DNA of 31,898 bases from Candidatus Bipolaricaulota bacterium (GCA_030612175.1 JAUWOJ010000003.1:1-31898); one strand, 5' to 3'. Numbered from the stretch's first letter, positions 1 to 8,680 are shown. Translations and numbers: made by a program. Notes: generated by a model from the sequence alone, not told the origin.

Positions 1-15
1 ATCTGTGCTCTGAGG

Positions 16-44
16 TTGACAAGAAAAGGAACAGTTGTTAGTCT
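16..44 (+). promoter_or_regulatory. Candidate sigma70 promoter of the tRNA cluster
   Basis: A perfect -35 hexamer TTGACA lies at 16-21. After a 17-nt spacer comes TAGTCT at 39-44, a weak -10 with 3 of 6 consensus bases. Transcription would start close to the first base of tRNA-Leu at 53. Spacing and position support the call; the -10 is the weak point. Confidence 0.5.
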
Positions 45-52
45 GTGCTCAA

Positions 53-136
53 GCGAGGGTGGCGGAATTGGCAGACGCGCTAGCCTTAGGAGCTAGTGCC
101 CTTCCGGGCATGCGGGTTCGAGTCCCGCCCTTCGCA
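53..136 (+). tRNA. tRNA-Leu (anticodon TAG)
   Basis: Class II tRNA of 84 nt without CCA. Acceptor arms GCGAGGG (53-59) and CCTTCGC (129-135) pair with one G-T wobble, and A136 is the discriminator. The anticodon stem CTAGC/GCTAG holds loop CTTAGGA, giving TAG. The long variable arm and GCGGGTTCGAGTCCCGC T-arm are present. CCA is not encoded. Confidence 0.97.
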
Positions 137-178
137 TTTGCGTGATGCACGATCGCCCGTTATACTGTGGATTGTACT

Positions 179-250
179 GCGGGAATAGCTCAGCGGTAGA
201 GCACTGCCTTGCCAAGGCAGGGGTCGCGGGTTCAAATCCCGTTTCCCGCT
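179..250 (+). tRNA. tRNA-Gly (anticodon GCC)
   Basis: Cloverleaf of 72 nt. Acceptor arms GCGGGAA and TTCCCGC pair fully, with T250 as discriminator. Anticodon stem CTGCC/GGCAG encloses TTGCCAA, giving GCC. T-loop TTCAAAT is standard. CCA is not encoded. Confidence 0.97.
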
Positions 251-276
251 TGTTGCGAGATCTAGATGAACGTCGG

Positions 277-360
277 GCCGGGGTGGCGGAATTGGCAGAC
301 GCAAGGGACTTAAAATCCCTTGAGGTTAACCTCGTGCGGGTTCGAGTCCCGCTCCCGGCA
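277..360 (+). tRNA. tRNA-Leu (anticodon TAA)
   Basis: Second class II leucine tRNA, 84 nt. Acceptor GCCGGGG (277-283) pairs with TCCCGGC, and A360 is the discriminator. Anticodon stem AGGGA/TCCCT holds CTTAAAA, giving TAA. A long variable arm follows. CCA is not encoded. Confidence 0.97.
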
Positions 361-368
361 CAAGATAT

Positions 369-445
369 CGCGGGGTGGAGCAATCAGGGAGCTCGTCGGG
401 CTCATAACCCGGAGGTTGTCGGTTCGAATCCGACCCCCGCAACCA
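369..445 (+). tRNA. Initiator tRNA-fMet (anticodon CAT)
   Basis: It has the bacterial initiator hallmarks. C369 faces A441, so the first acceptor pair is the C1-A72 mismatch. The anticodon stem carries three consecutive G-C pairs (GGG/CCC) beside loop CTCATAA. The closing CCA is encoded at 443-445, unlike the other five tRNAs here. It ends 3 nt before the elongator Met tRNA. Confidence 0.97.
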
Positions 446-448
446 GAC

Positions 449-523
449 GGCGGCGTAGCTCAAGCGGTTGAGAGCGCTCGGCTCATATCCGAGAGGTTCG
501 GGGTTCGAGTCCCTGCGCCGCTA
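449..523 (+). tRNA. Elongator tRNA-Met (anticodon CAT)
   Basis: Acceptor GGCGGCG pairs with CGCCGCT (one G-T), with A523 as discriminator. Anticodon stem CTCGG/CCGAG holds CTCATAT, giving CAT. The acceptor resembles elongator tRNA-Met of Bacillus more than tRNA-Ile2, whose CAT is modified to lysidine. The initiator C1-A72 mismatch is absent. CCA is not encoded. Met rather than Ile2 is a similarity-based judgement. Confidence 0.88.
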
Positions 524-537
524 TTGATCGTAGCTAA

Positions 538-611
538 GGGGGCGTAGCTCTAACCGGGAGAGCGCTGCGTTCGCATCGCAGAGGTTGGCGGTTCGAATCC
601 GCTCGCCTCCA
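538..611 (+). tRNA. tRNA-Ala (anticodon CGC)
   Basis: Acceptor GGGGGCG pairs with CGCCTCC and includes the G3-U70 wobble that identifies alanine tRNAs; A611 is the discriminator. Anticodon stem CTGCG/CGCAG holds TTCGCAT, giving CGC, which reads GCG codons. CCA is not encoded. It is the last tRNA of the cluster. Confidence 0.96.
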
Positions 612-786
612 TAAGCCAAATTTGCCTACAATCCTATTATTGGAGAGCCGGGAAGGCGCGAGAAAACCAGGAATGGATTTCGTGCTTGAGATCTTCCTCC
701 TTTCTTGGCTTCCTCATGGCAGGATCCTAGGAGAGCTCAAGCTTGAGTCACTCAACCGGTACGATAAGCAGACATAACATGCGAGA

Positions 787-1707
787 CTAGCATTTGATGT
801 GCCATAGCAGGAAGCCGGCAAGTGAAGACAACAGGCTGACAACAGTAAGAACACAAACAGTTTTCCTTGTTCCCAAACGTGCCGCTAAGCGATGATGAAT
901 ATGTTGTCTATCTCCCGCAAAGATTGATCTACCACAAGAGAGCCGCCGGGCTATGGCAAACAAAATATCACTTATCGGAACACAGGCAAGCAACAAGGCT
1001 GGAATAATTGCCCAACCAATCGCCTCTGTGCTCTTCCGAAGAACAAGAAGAGATGCCACAGCAAATAGGTACCCAAGTAATTCGGCGCCGGTATCCCCCA
1101 GAAGCAAGCGGGCAGGATAGCGATTAAGCGGATAGAAACCAATAAGCGAACATAACACAGTAAGGCTAAGCCCCATTCCCACATAATTTGTCATTTGCCA
1201 GGAGAGAAGAAACATAACGACAAATGGGGGCAAGAGGATGCTTGTTACCAATCCATCTAATCCGTCAACCAAGTTGATCGCGTTTGTCAATCCTAGAACA
1301 TAGAAGAACGGGATGATATACCAAGCCATTTCAAGGTTGATAGACAATCCAAATAGGCTTAGACCGGCAACGGGCAAGCTAACCGCGGCAAGCGTGGCCG
1401 CCACACCCTGTCCTAGCAGCTTCTGCCAAGGGGAAAGATCGATCAGGTCATCGACCAATCCAACGAAGAAAACAACCCCTGCTCCAAGAAGGAAGAAGTA
1501 ATTAAGGCCTGGAGACATGAAGATCCCACCAGCAAGAATGCCAAAGAGAACTGCTGGGCCACCAATTGGCCGGCCATCCACCCTGTCACGCAATACCCAG
1601 TAACGCTTGGTATAGTAAAGCAGGGAAGCACTCACTAGCGTTACAACAAACGACAAAACCGCTGACATGAATAACGTGTAACTCATGGTTTCAAAGTGTA
1701 GATACAT
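787..1707 (-). CDS. WecA/TagO-type UDP-GlcNAc:undecaprenyl-phosphate GlcNAc-1-phosphate transferase
   Basis: Integral membrane enzyme that loads a sugar-1-phosphate onto undecaprenyl phosphate at the inner membrane face, starting a cell-surface glycopolymer. The 306-residue protein has about ten hydrophobic segments and the superfamily motifs: Asp pair VDDLIDL at 85-91, NLVDGLDG at 145-152, GDTG at 204-207. HIHHR at 269-273 is the WecA/TagO signature and argues against MraY. No SD site is seen before M1 (1707) or the alternative M8 (1686). It converges on the tRNA cluster and diverges from holB over 58 nt. The polymer it primes is unknown. Confidence 0.88.
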   Translation of the reverse strand: MYLHFETMSYTLFMSAVLSFVVTLVSASLLYYTKRYWVLRDRVDGRPIGGPAVLFGILAGGIFMSPGLNYFFLLGAGVVFFVGLVDDLIDLSPWQKLLGQGVAATLAAVSLPVAGLSLFGLSINLEMAWYIIPFFYVLGLTNAINLVDGLDGLVTSILLPPFVVMFLLSWQMTNYVGMGLSLTVLCSLIGFYPLNRYPARLLLGDTGAELLGYLFAVASLLVLRKSTEAIGWAIIPALLLACVPISDILFAIARRLSCGRSIFAGDRQHIHHRLAARLGTRKTVCVLTVVSLLSSLAGFLLWHIKC

Positions 1708-1765
1708 GACAGATAAGGTACAAGCTCCGTTGCGCTAGCTGCCGTACTGTAGTACTCTTCTTCCC

Positions 1766-2773
1766 ATGGCAACAAAGGTAGCAGATAAGGAAGAGACCCG
1801 CCGCGCAATCTCTTCTCTACTCCTTGTTCATCCCGGAATAAACCGTACGGAGAAGGGCCGAGAGATGGCTGCGCCACTTATCAGCAACGACCCCAAGGAA
1901 CAAGAGCTTGTTGCCCGTGGAATCCATCCAGATCTGATTGAACTCGCGTCTCTCCCCGGGAAGGACAGAGTGGGGATCGCTCAGGTGCGAGACGCAATCA
2001 GACAAGGACAGTTCTCTCCCCTCCAAGGACAAAGAAAAGTATGCTTGATCTCATACGCGGAAACGCTGACTATCGAAGCGGCGAACGCGCTCCTCAAGAT
2101 CTTGGAAGAACCTCCGAAAAGCCTTGTCTTCTTACTGCTAGCAGAGAACGCCACAGATATCTTGCCTACAGTCCTCTCGCGTAGTTCTGTAACGCGACTC
2201 GTTCCACCTTCGGAAGAACTCCGCTTGGCTCGCTTAACAAACGCTGGATACAGCGAGCAAGATGCCTACTACCTGCTTACAGTATTTAAAGGTAAGCGGG
2301 AAATACCTGGTTCGTTTGTTAAGAAATGTCAAGATATCGCCGCGTTGCGCGAACAGGAGGAGCATCGCGCTTCCTCCTCTACAGCGCACTCCCTCATTGA
2401 AATGCTCACTTCTGAGGACCCGCTTTCTCGATACGAGGGAACTCTTACCTTTCTCAAGCTACTAAGCCAGAGCAAAGGAGCGCTCGTAGTACTGGGAGCG
2501 AGGAAACTGGCGCAAACAGGACGCAAGCAAGCAGAGATCTTTCTGCAGGAAATGCTTTACATATCCCAAGATCTTCTATATGCGCGACTTTCTGTCCCCT
2601 CCCCACGTTTCGATGAAAGAATTCGTTTACTGGCCAATAATATGCCAGTAAAGGAAGTGTTGCGGTTTTCGAAATCCGTAGTAAACGCATTACGCTCGAT
2701 AAAGGTATACAGCCCGCTAGAGACAGTGCTGTTTTCAGTTCTTCTTGCTGCTGGAGAGTTAGCCAATGAGTGA
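1766..2773 (+). CDS. holB: DNA polymerase III subunit delta' (clamp loader)
   Basis: Accessory clamp-loader subunit that helps load the sliding clamp at the replication fork. Family landmarks are HPDLIEL near 54-60, ANALLKILEEPP near 109-120 and LPTVLSRSS near 133-141. The 335-residue protein has a short N-terminus. There is no GxxGxGKT P-loop and no four-cysteine zinc module between the P-loop region and HPDL, where many delta' proteins have one. Loss of ATP binding is usual for delta'; loss of the zinc module is less so. No SD precedes ATG 1766, and the nearest upstream in-frame stop is at 1736. The stop overlaps ricT by 8 nt. A tau/gamma homologue is unlikely without a P-loop. Confidence 0.88.
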   Translation: MATKVADKEETRRAISSLLLVHPGINRTEKGREMAAPLISNDPKEQELVARGIHPDLIELASLPGKDRVGIAQVRDAIRQGQFSPLQGQRKVCLISYAETLTIEAANALLKILEEPPKSLVFLLLAENATDILPTVLSRSSVTRLVPPSEELRLARLTNAGYSEQDAYYLLTVFKGKREIPGSFVKKCQDIAALREQEEHRASSSTAHSLIEMLTSEDPLSRYEGTLTFLKLLSQSKGALVVLGARKLAQTGRKQAEIFLQEMLYISQDLLYARLSVPSPRFDERIRLLANNMPVKEVLRFSKSVVNALRSIKVYSPLETVLFSVLLAAGELANE

Positions 2774-3581
2774 GCAGAAGGCTGTCCTCGTACAAGTATT
2801 CAATTTCTTGCATGACAGCGCGTATTTCTACACCTCCCACCTATCGCTCTCTCCTGGAACCAGATGTGTGGTTGAACATGAAGGCCTACATCTAGGAGTT
2901 GTACAAAACGTACTCACTCCTGCTGGAGAAATCAGCGAGCATTTTGAACGGGTAGTGCGAGAGGCTACACCGGCAGATCTAGACGCGTTCTCCCGTAACC
3001 TAGAAGACACAAGAGACATCCTTTCTACAACAAGGGAGACAGTAGCTCGTCAGAAGCTCCATATGCACCTTGCTGCGGCGGAGTACACGCTCGATCGCTC
3101 ACGGCTACGTATTTACTTCACGGCTCCGTACCGAATAGACTTTCGAACCCTGGTAAGAGAACTGACAAGGACATACAAGGCAACTATCGAGCTGCGTCAG
3201 ATGGGAACCCGTGATGAAGCAAGGATAAAAGGAGGAATTGGGCGATGTGGGCGAATCATCTGTTGCCGTCAGTTTCTGCATGAAGCTCAGCCGGTTCCTA
3301 TGGAGCTAGCCTACGATCAGGAATTATTTGTTCCGCCAGAACGAATAACTGGCATATGCGGACGGTTGATGTGCTGTCTTGCCTTCGAGCACGATCTGTA
3401 CAAACAGGAACTTGAAAAACAGCCAGGCCTAGGAACATGGGTATCCTACAAAGGAAAGAAGGGGAAGGTAATCTCACACAACATATTCCGACACACAATA
3501 ACTATCCTCGTGCGGGACGAGGAGCGACTAGAAGTAGATGTAGACGCGGTAGAGCGCCCTACTAAAACGCAAAAGCCATAG
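2766..3581 (+). CDS. ricT: PSP1-domain protein, RicT/YaaT family
   Basis: The 271-residue protein has the PSP1 C-terminal domain. Two cysteine clusters, CGRIICC at 161-167 and CGRLMCC at 198-204, match those of Bacillus RicT (YaaT), part of the RicA-RicF-RicT iron-sulfur complex that affects RNA processing and development. The holB-ricT order is conserved in Firmicutes and elsewhere, and here the genes overlap by 8 nt, so translation is probably coupled. RicA and RicF partners are not visible in this window. The role in this organism is therefore open; the family call is strong. Confidence 0.88.
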   Translation: MSEQKAVLVQVFNFLHDSAYFYTSHLSLSPGTRCVVEHEGLHLGVVQNVLTPAGEISEHFERVVREATPADLDAFSRNLEDTRDILSTTRETVARQKLHMHLAAAEYTLDRSRLRIYFTAPYRIDFRTLVRELTRTYKATIELRQMGTRDEARIKGGIGRCGRIICCRQFLHEAQPVPMELAYDQELFVPPERITGICGRLMCCLAFEHDLYKQELEKQPGLGTWVSYKGKKGKVISHNIFRHTITILVRDEERLEVDVDAVERPTKTQKP

Positions 3582-3707
3582 GCAATGCCCCAAACTTTCT
3601 AAGCCCGCCGAGATCGTTCCCAAACGCAAACCTCGACCGTGCTTCCATCCTTACCACAAGCACGCGCCCATTTCACCTAGCTCTCGATTAGCAAAGATCC
3701 CTCCTGC

Positions 3708-4955
3708 TCATTCCCCTCTTTCAATCCGGGCTCCTATCAGGGCTAGCTTTTGTTCAATTGACGCATACCCACGATCAATGTGCTCGGGATAGTAAATCAC
3801 TGTTTCCCCTTCCGCGGCAAGCCCAGCCAAAATGAGGGCTCCACCGGCACGGATGTCTGGCGCGGGTACCTTTGCTCCTACAAGTGTATTTACTCCCGCA
3901 ATAATGGCTTTTCTGCCGGTTACCTTGATTCGTCCACCCATACGATTAAGTGAATGAGTGTAAGCGAGTCGGCTCTCAAAAACCTGTTCTTCGACCAAGC
4001 TCTCCCCTTTTCCCAAGCAGAGAAGAGCAACAAGCGGAGGCTGTAAGTCAGTGGGAAACCCTGGGTAGGGTGCGGTTACTATGTGTCCAGGCTCAGCCCT
4101 CTGCTCAGCCAGCAAACGAATCGTCTCGCTTGATTCAGTGATACTCATTCCCGCTTTTCTCAGCACTTCAATAACAGAGCGGAGATGTTCAGGTTCTACC
4201 CCCGTGACCTGCACTTCTCCGCCGGTGATTGCTCCAGCGAGCAAGTAGGTTCCTGCCTCTAGTCGATCTGGAATAATAGTGTGTTCAGCGCCATGAAGAT
4301 GCTCGCTCCCGTTTATCCTGATCGACATTCTCTCAACAACAATATGTGCTCCCATCTTGCGCAGCAAACTGATCAAATCGCCTATTTCTGGCTCTTTGGA
4401 AGGATTAGTGATCTGCGTCTCTCCTCTGATCAGCGCTGCCGTCATAAGCAGGTGTTCGGTTGCTCCCACGGAAGGATGCGAAAACGAAATCCGTGCTCCG
4501 TGTAGCTTTTCTGCTCTGACAACAACACGATCAGGGAATTCCTCTATCCGTGCCCCCATTGCGCGAAGCCCTTCTAGGTGAAGATCAACCGGGCGTCGCC
4601 CAATCGTACAACCACCGGGTAGAGGAACAATGGCATGACCCAAACGAGCGGCGAGCGGCCCGAGAATAAGAAAAGAAGCCCTCATCTGCTGCACATACCG
4701 GGGCTCTGCTTCACTTCTCAGTGCTCCGCCACAACTAATTTCTACAGTGTCACCATCATACGTGATCTTCTTTCCCAACGAACTTATGGTAGATAGAATT
4801 GTGTCTACGTCACGTAGATGTGGAATACGATGAAGCCTGACTGGTTCATCGGTCAATAAAGGGGCCACACACATGGGAAGGGCAGCGTTTTTCGCTCCCT
4901 CGATAGCAACTTGTCCTTCAAGCCGCCTTCCACCTCTAATCAACAGGTGGTCCAT
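3708..4955 (-). CDS. murA: UDP-N-acetylglucosamine 1-carboxyvinyltransferase
   Basis: Transfers enolpyruvate from PEP to UDP-GlcNAc, the first committed step of peptidoglycan synthesis in the cytoplasm. The 415 residues match the family length. Visible residues are K22-N23 in GAKNAALP, the MRASF segment at 91-95, and active-site C116 in GGCTIGRRPVDLH, the cysteine alkylated by fosfomycin. It is the last gene of the GT2-to-murA operon, 7 nt after the M23 peptidase. ATG 4955 has only a weak SD, so translation may depend on coupling. The 126 nt between murA and ricT hold no gene and no clear terminator. Confidence 0.97.
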   Translation of the reverse strand: MDHLLIRGGRRLEGQVAIEGAKNAALPMCVAPLLTDEPVRLHRIPHLRDVDTILSTISSLGKKITYDGDTVEISCGGALRSEAEPRYVQQMRASFLILGPLAARLGHAIVPLPGGCTIGRRPVDLHLEGLRAMGARIEEFPDRVVVRAEKLHGARISFSHPSVGATEHLLMTAALIRGETQITNPSKEPEIGDLISLLRKMGAHIVVERMSIRINGSEHLHGAEHTIIPDRLEAGTYLLAGAITGGEVQVTGVEPEHLRSVIEVLRKAGMSITESSETIRLLAEQRAEPGHIVTAPYPGFPTDLQPPLVALLCLGKGESLVEEQVFESRLAYTHSLNRMGGRIKVTGRKAIIAGVNTLVGAKVPAPDIRAGGALILAGLAAEGETVIYYPEHIDRGYASIEQKLALIGARIERGE

Positions 4956-4962
4956 ATATTCT

Positions 4963-5976
4963 TTACGAAAGGAAGCGCAACGGATCTACCGGAAACTCAT
5001 GATTACGTATTTCAAAGTGCAGATGAGGTCCACTAGAGATACCAGTGTTCCCAGACTCAGCAATCGGCTGCCCTGCCTCTACAAACTGCCCCTTATAGAT
5101 CAGTGCTTCCGACAAATGTCCATAAAACGTATAGTATCCGTCTGAGTGTTCAAGAACAACAAGTGTTCCATAACCACTATCTTCTCCGACAAAGTACACT
5201 TTCCCCGGCGCTGCTGCATAGATAGTGGTCCCAGAAGCCACATCAATGTCGATTCCATTATGATGATGGTAGTTCCCAAGTACTGGATGAATCCGCCAGC
5301 CAAATGGAGAGACAACTGGTCCAAAAAGTGGCCAAATAAAGCGCACTTCCTCACCTTGAGAGAAATGGATAACATTTGCCCAAGGGAAAGAGCGGGGATG
5401 CGAGATTATAATTTCTTCGCCGGCATATATCGTGCTTGGGTCAGTAATCCAGTTAGCTTCCACGATCTCATCTATGGTGGCGCCGTACGTAAGAGCAATG
5501 TCTGTTAGGGTCTGACCGCTTTTGATAGAATGAAGGATTCCTTCTCGTGGAACGCGCAGAAGTTCCCCTTCTCTTATTCCCCCAGAAGAGAAGATACGAT
5601 TACTCGCCATTATCGCCTCAATCGTCACCCCAAGGCGTGAGGCGATATCACCTAACTGTTCCCCTACAGCAACCACGTGGTTGAGGACAAGATCCGCAGG
5701 CTGCTCTTCTTCAGCGGGTTCCTCAATACGCGGAGTTTCTCCCTCCTCAACCGCACTTGTTTCTTCTGTGCCCTCACTGGCTGTCGGCTCTCCCACTTCT
5801 GGCAGCACTGTACTCGATGACTGCTGCATTACGCCTTCTTCAGACTGCTCGCCAACTGATTCCTTCTGTGGAACAGACCCTCCCGAGCGCATCAGCAAAG
5901 GGAACAAGATTATTCCTACCAAGATGACAGCAACAAGCAAAATACGATCTCTACGAATCGGTCTCTTATCAGTCAC
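4963..5976 (-). CDS. LysM-M23 family murein endopeptidase, membrane anchored
   Basis: Predicted zinc endopeptidase cutting peptidoglycan cross-links outside the membrane. Order: short basic N-terminus, one transmembrane segment at about 12-29, an acidic Ser/Glu-rich linker to about 95, two LysM repeats (about 100-142 and 148-192), then an M23 domain. Zinc-site residues are visible: H239 and D243 in HNGID, H287 in YGHLS, and HLH at 318-320. This fits an active enzyme rather than a degenerate EnvC/NlpD activator. The start is GTG 5976, overlapping the rho stop by 8 nt. With murA next in the operon it suggests coordinated wall synthesis and remodelling. Confidence 0.92.
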   Translation of the reverse strand: MTDKRPIRRDRILLVAVILVGIILFPLLMRSGGSVPQKESVGEQSEEGVMQQSSSTVLPEVGEPTASEGTEETSAVEEGETPRIEEPAEEEQPADLVLNHVVAVGEQLGDIASRLGVTIEAIMASNRIFSSGGIREGELLRVPREGILHSIKSGQTLTDIALTYGATIDEIVEANWITDPSTIYAGEEIIISHPRSFPWANVIHFSQGEEVRFIWPLFGPVVSPFGWRIHPVLGNYHHHNGIDIDVASGTTIYAAAPGKVYFVGEDSGYGTLVVLEHSDGYYTFYGHLSEALIYKGQFVEAGQPIAESGNTGISSGPHLHFEIRNHEFPVDPLRFLS

Positions 5977-7219
5977 TATTCATCAACTCAAGGAACTGCT
6001 CGTTGTCCTTGGTCGCCTCCATCTTACTCTTGACCACCTCTAATGCCTTCTGCACATCATTTAAGCCACCCATCATTTTACGCAGAATCCATACTCGATT
6101 CAATACCTTGCTCGATAAGAGTAGCTCTTCTTTGCGAGTCCCGCTTTGCTCAACATCGATTGCCGGATAGATACGCTTGTTTGACAGCGTTCTATCAAGG
6201 ATCAGCTCCATGTTGCCTGTTCCCTTGAATTCTTCAAAAACGACTTGGTCAAGTTTGCTGCCCGTATCGACAAGGGCTGTAGCAATAATCGTAAGGCTTC
6301 CTCCCTCCTCGATATTGCGAGCAGCCCCGAAGAATTCCTTGGGTTTATACAGAGCTGTTGGGTCCATCCCTCCAGAAAGCAGCTTGCCCGATGGAGCTAC
6401 GGATAGATTGTAAGCACGAGCCAACCGCGTGACCGAGTCCATTAAGATTACCACATCAAACCCTACTTCAACCAACCTTTTCGCCCGATCGGTAACAAGT
6501 TCGGCAATTCTCGTGTGATGGCGCGGTTGCTGGTCAAAAGTCGCCGCAACTACGTCTCCCCCAAGGATCGACCGACGGAAATCGGTAACCTCCTCTGGTC
6601 GTTCATCAACCAACAACACGAAAAGCTTGACGTCGGGGTAATTCGCAAGAATCCCATTGGCAATCTTCTTAAGCAAAGTGGTCTTTCCCGCTTTGGGTGG
6701 AGAAACAATCAGCCCACGCTGTCCCTTTCCAATCGGACAGAATAGGTCTATGATCCTTGTCGAAATATCCCCGGGGTCATGTTCTAATTGTAAGTGCTCT
6801 TCTGGGTGCAGTGGGGTAAGTTCATGGAATTCCGGCCGGGCAAGAGCTCTTTCCGGGTCTCCGTAATTCACCTCTTTCACCTTAAGCAAAGCAAAGTAAC
6901 GCTCATCATTCTTCGGTACACGAATATCGCCACCCACCAAATCTCCATTTCTTAATCCGAAGCGCTTGATCTGCGAAGGAGATACATAAATATCCGTCCG
7001 TTCCGGCAGACAATTCCCGCTACGTAGAAAACCGTAACCATCCGGAAGGATCTCAAGTACCCCCTGCGCAAAATGCAACTCGCCCACCTTAGAAAAGTTC
7101 TCCATTATTCCGTGCAACAAATCCTCTTTCTTCAGATGCTGCGCATTGTGTATCTTCAATTCGTCACCAATCTCACGCAGCAACCTGATATCTTTAGCTC
7201 GTAACTCTGTTAGTTCCAC
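5969..7219 (-). CDS. rho: Transcription termination factor Rho
   Basis: Hexameric RNA helicase that terminates transcription. The 416 residues are close to E. coli Rho (419). An N-terminal Rho_N helical region is followed by an RNP1-like DGYGFLR at 60-66 in the primary RNA-binding fold. The Walker A segment PPKAGKTT is at 174-181. The Walker B strand VVILMDSVTR and the conserved LSGGMDPTALYKPK loop follow. The start is GTG 7219, with an SD GAGGTGAT 5 nt upstream inside the exchanger gene's end. No large inserted domain is seen. Linkage to murA echoes the murA-rho order of Firmicutes, but rpmE is not adjacent. Confidence 0.97.
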   Translation of the reverse strand: MELTELRAKDIRLLREIGDELKIHNAQHLKKEDLLHGIMENFSKVGELHFAQGVLEILPDGYGFLRSGNCLPERTDIYVSPSQIKRFGLRNGDLVGGDIRVPKNDERYFALLKVKEVNYGDPERALARPEFHELTPLHPEEHLQLEHDPGDISTRIIDLFCPIGKGQRGLIVSPPKAGKTTLLKKIANGILANYPDVKLFVLLVDERPEEVTDFRRSILGGDVVAATFDQQPRHHTRIAELVTDRAKRLVEVGFDVVILMDSVTRLARAYNLSVAPSGKLLSGGMDPTALYKPKEFFGAARNIEEGGSLTIIATALVDTGSKLDQVVFEEFKGTGNMELILDRTLSNKRIYPAIDVEQSGTRKEELLLSSKVLNRVWILRKMMGGLNDVQKALEVVKSKMEATKDNEQFLELMNSD

Positions 7220-7225
7220 GACTTA

Positions 7226-8227
7226 TCACCTCAAAAAAATAACCTCTCTACTACTGATCAGATAAACGCTGACCAGATATGTAGCAAGTATTAGAATACC
7301 GCTGGCTCCAATTCCAACTATGCGGCGCCGGGAGCGGCAACTTATGGCCACAATTGTGATTACTGCGAGGAGAATCCCTGCCATAGCGATAAGCAGCTGG
7401 TCTTTCCCTCCCCCTCCCAAATGGGACAAGATCGCGCCGCGACGGAAAGCAATATCAGCCAGAAAAATCGTCAGAATATTGAACATGTTCGATCCAAGCA
7501 GATTACCCATAATCATGTCATAGGCGCCAATTCTGAACGCTCCGATCGATGTAGCCAATTCCGGCAGAGAAGTAACAACTGCTACTAGGATTGCCCCCAT
7601 GAATGGTCCTGAAAATCCGAACTCTAGCGAGATTGCCTTACTCGCATGGATCAAGAACACACCTGCAATGATAATCACTATGGCGCAAAAAACAAATCCG
7701 CTCACCGCCCGAGCAAGACTCATTGCCCTTTCTCTGTTCTCGCCCACTTCTCCTTGGCCCTTTTCAATCCGGTAAAGAACAACTATCCCCAGTACGTAGA
7801 CGAGAGCGATAATAAGACTGATCGGACTTATCCGGTAAATGGGTGTTGGCTTGATTGCTATACCAAGAATGACAAGCACTGAAAGAAGAACGACAATCCC
7901 TCCGCTTACCGCGTGGTAGGAGCGAACTTTGGAAAGAAAAGGACCTTTAGTAAACAGAAGAATATCCACAACACCGATTATCGCCAGGTTGAACAGATTA
8001 CTTCCAAGGGCGTTCCCAACAGCAATATTGGGGACGTTGATTACTCCCCCAGTAACAGTAGTAGTAAGTTCAGGAATAGAGGTAATCGTGGCAAGAAACA
8101 GTAGCCCAATCCATCCTTGTCCAAGACCGCTGGCTTTGCTGAGTCCTTCACCAAAAGACGCAAGCTTGCTCCCCGCAAGGATTATTACAATGGAAGAGAG
8201 AGAGAAAGTAATCCAAGAAACGGTCAT
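7226..8227 (-). CDS. CaCA-family Na+/Ca2+ (cation) exchanger
   Basis: Polytopic membrane antiporter of 333 residues with about ten hydrophobic segments in two homologous halves. Each half has an alpha-repeat: SIPELTTTV then GNALGSNLFN in the first, SLPELATSI then GNLLGSNMFN in the second. The Glu of each PEL and the GS-N-FN segments are the known cation-binding elements of this superfamily (YrbG-like). The transported cation cannot be assigned. ATG 8227 has an AAGGA about 9 nt upstream. It lies 17 nt after rpiB and 6 nt before rho, so it is cotranscribed. A link to its neighbours' functions is not obvious. Confidence 0.92.
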   Translation of the reverse strand: MTVSWITFSLSSIVIILAGSKLASFGEGLSKASGLGQGWIGLLFLATITSIPELTTTVTGGVINVPNIAVGNALGSNLFNLAIIGVVDILLFTKGPFLSKVRSYHAVSGGIVVLLSVLVILGIAIKPTPIYRISPISLIIALVYVLGIVVLYRIEKGQGEVGENRERAMSLARAVSGFVFCAIVIIIAGVFLIHASKAISLEFGFSGPFMGAILVAVVTSLPELATSIGAFRIGAYDMIMGNLLGSNMFNILTIFLADIAFRRGAILSHLGGGGKDQLLIAMAGILLAVITIVAISCRSRRRIVGIGASGILILATYLVSVYLISSREVIFLR

Positions 8228-8244
8228 TAGATCAAATCCTTATG

Positions 8245-8679
8245 CTATTCCAGGTTTTGTTCTATTTTGCTCACGCGATTCTTGTGCCTTCCGCCATCAA
8301 ACGGTGTTGAAAGCCACATTCGCGCAATTCCTTCTGCCACTCCAACGCCAACTACCCTCGCCCCCAAACATAGAATGTTCGCGTCGTTATGGCGTCTGCT
8401 CATCTCAGCCGAATAGATATCATTGCATGTTGCTGCCCGAACCCCGGAGAATCTCCCTGCAGCCATAGCCATTCCAATACCGGTCCCACAGATGAGTATC
8501 CCTCGGTCAGCGTCTAGAGTAATGACTTTGTCAGCAACCTGTTTGGCAACATCTGGATAATCAACAAGCCCCATACAGTCTATTCCAACATCGATGACAT
8601 TATGCGCACTGAGAACGGAAGAGATTAGGAGGCGCTTCAATTCTACACCAGCATGGTCACAACCAATTGCAATCCTCAT
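8245..8679 (-). CDS. rpiB: Ribose-5-phosphate isomerase B
   Basis: Interconverts ribose 5-phosphate and ribulose 5-phosphate in the non-oxidative pentose phosphate pathway. The 144 residues are the usual family length. D8-H9 in the opening GCDHAG, catalytic C64 in CGTGIGM, and H97 in RRHNDAN match RpiB. Some RpiB-like proteins act on allose or galactose phosphates, but those normally sit in sugar operons, which is not the case here. It starts 1 nt after the GT2 stop with no good SD, suggesting coupling. Confidence 0.94.
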   Translation of the reverse strand: MRIAIGCDHAGVELKRLLISSVLSAHNVIDVGIDCMGLVDYPDVAKQVADKVITLDADRGILICGTGIGMAMAAGRFSGVRAATCNDIYSAEMSRRHNDANILCLGARVVGVGVAEGIARMWLSTPFDGGRHKNRVSKIEQNLE

Positions 8680-8680
8680 A

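Noticed and set aside
449..523. tRNA-Ile2 (lysidine-modified CAT)
   Set aside because: The acceptor stem and overall sequence are closer to elongator tRNA-Met; Ile2 remains possible but less likely.
86..547. Open frames of 72-109 codons over the tRNA cluster
   Set aside because: They lie across well-folded tRNA genes and give translations explained by tRNA sequence on both strands.
736..747. Palindrome CTCAAGCTTGAG downstream of the WecA/TagO-like gene, considered as a terminator
   Set aside because: It has no loop or following T-run on either strand.
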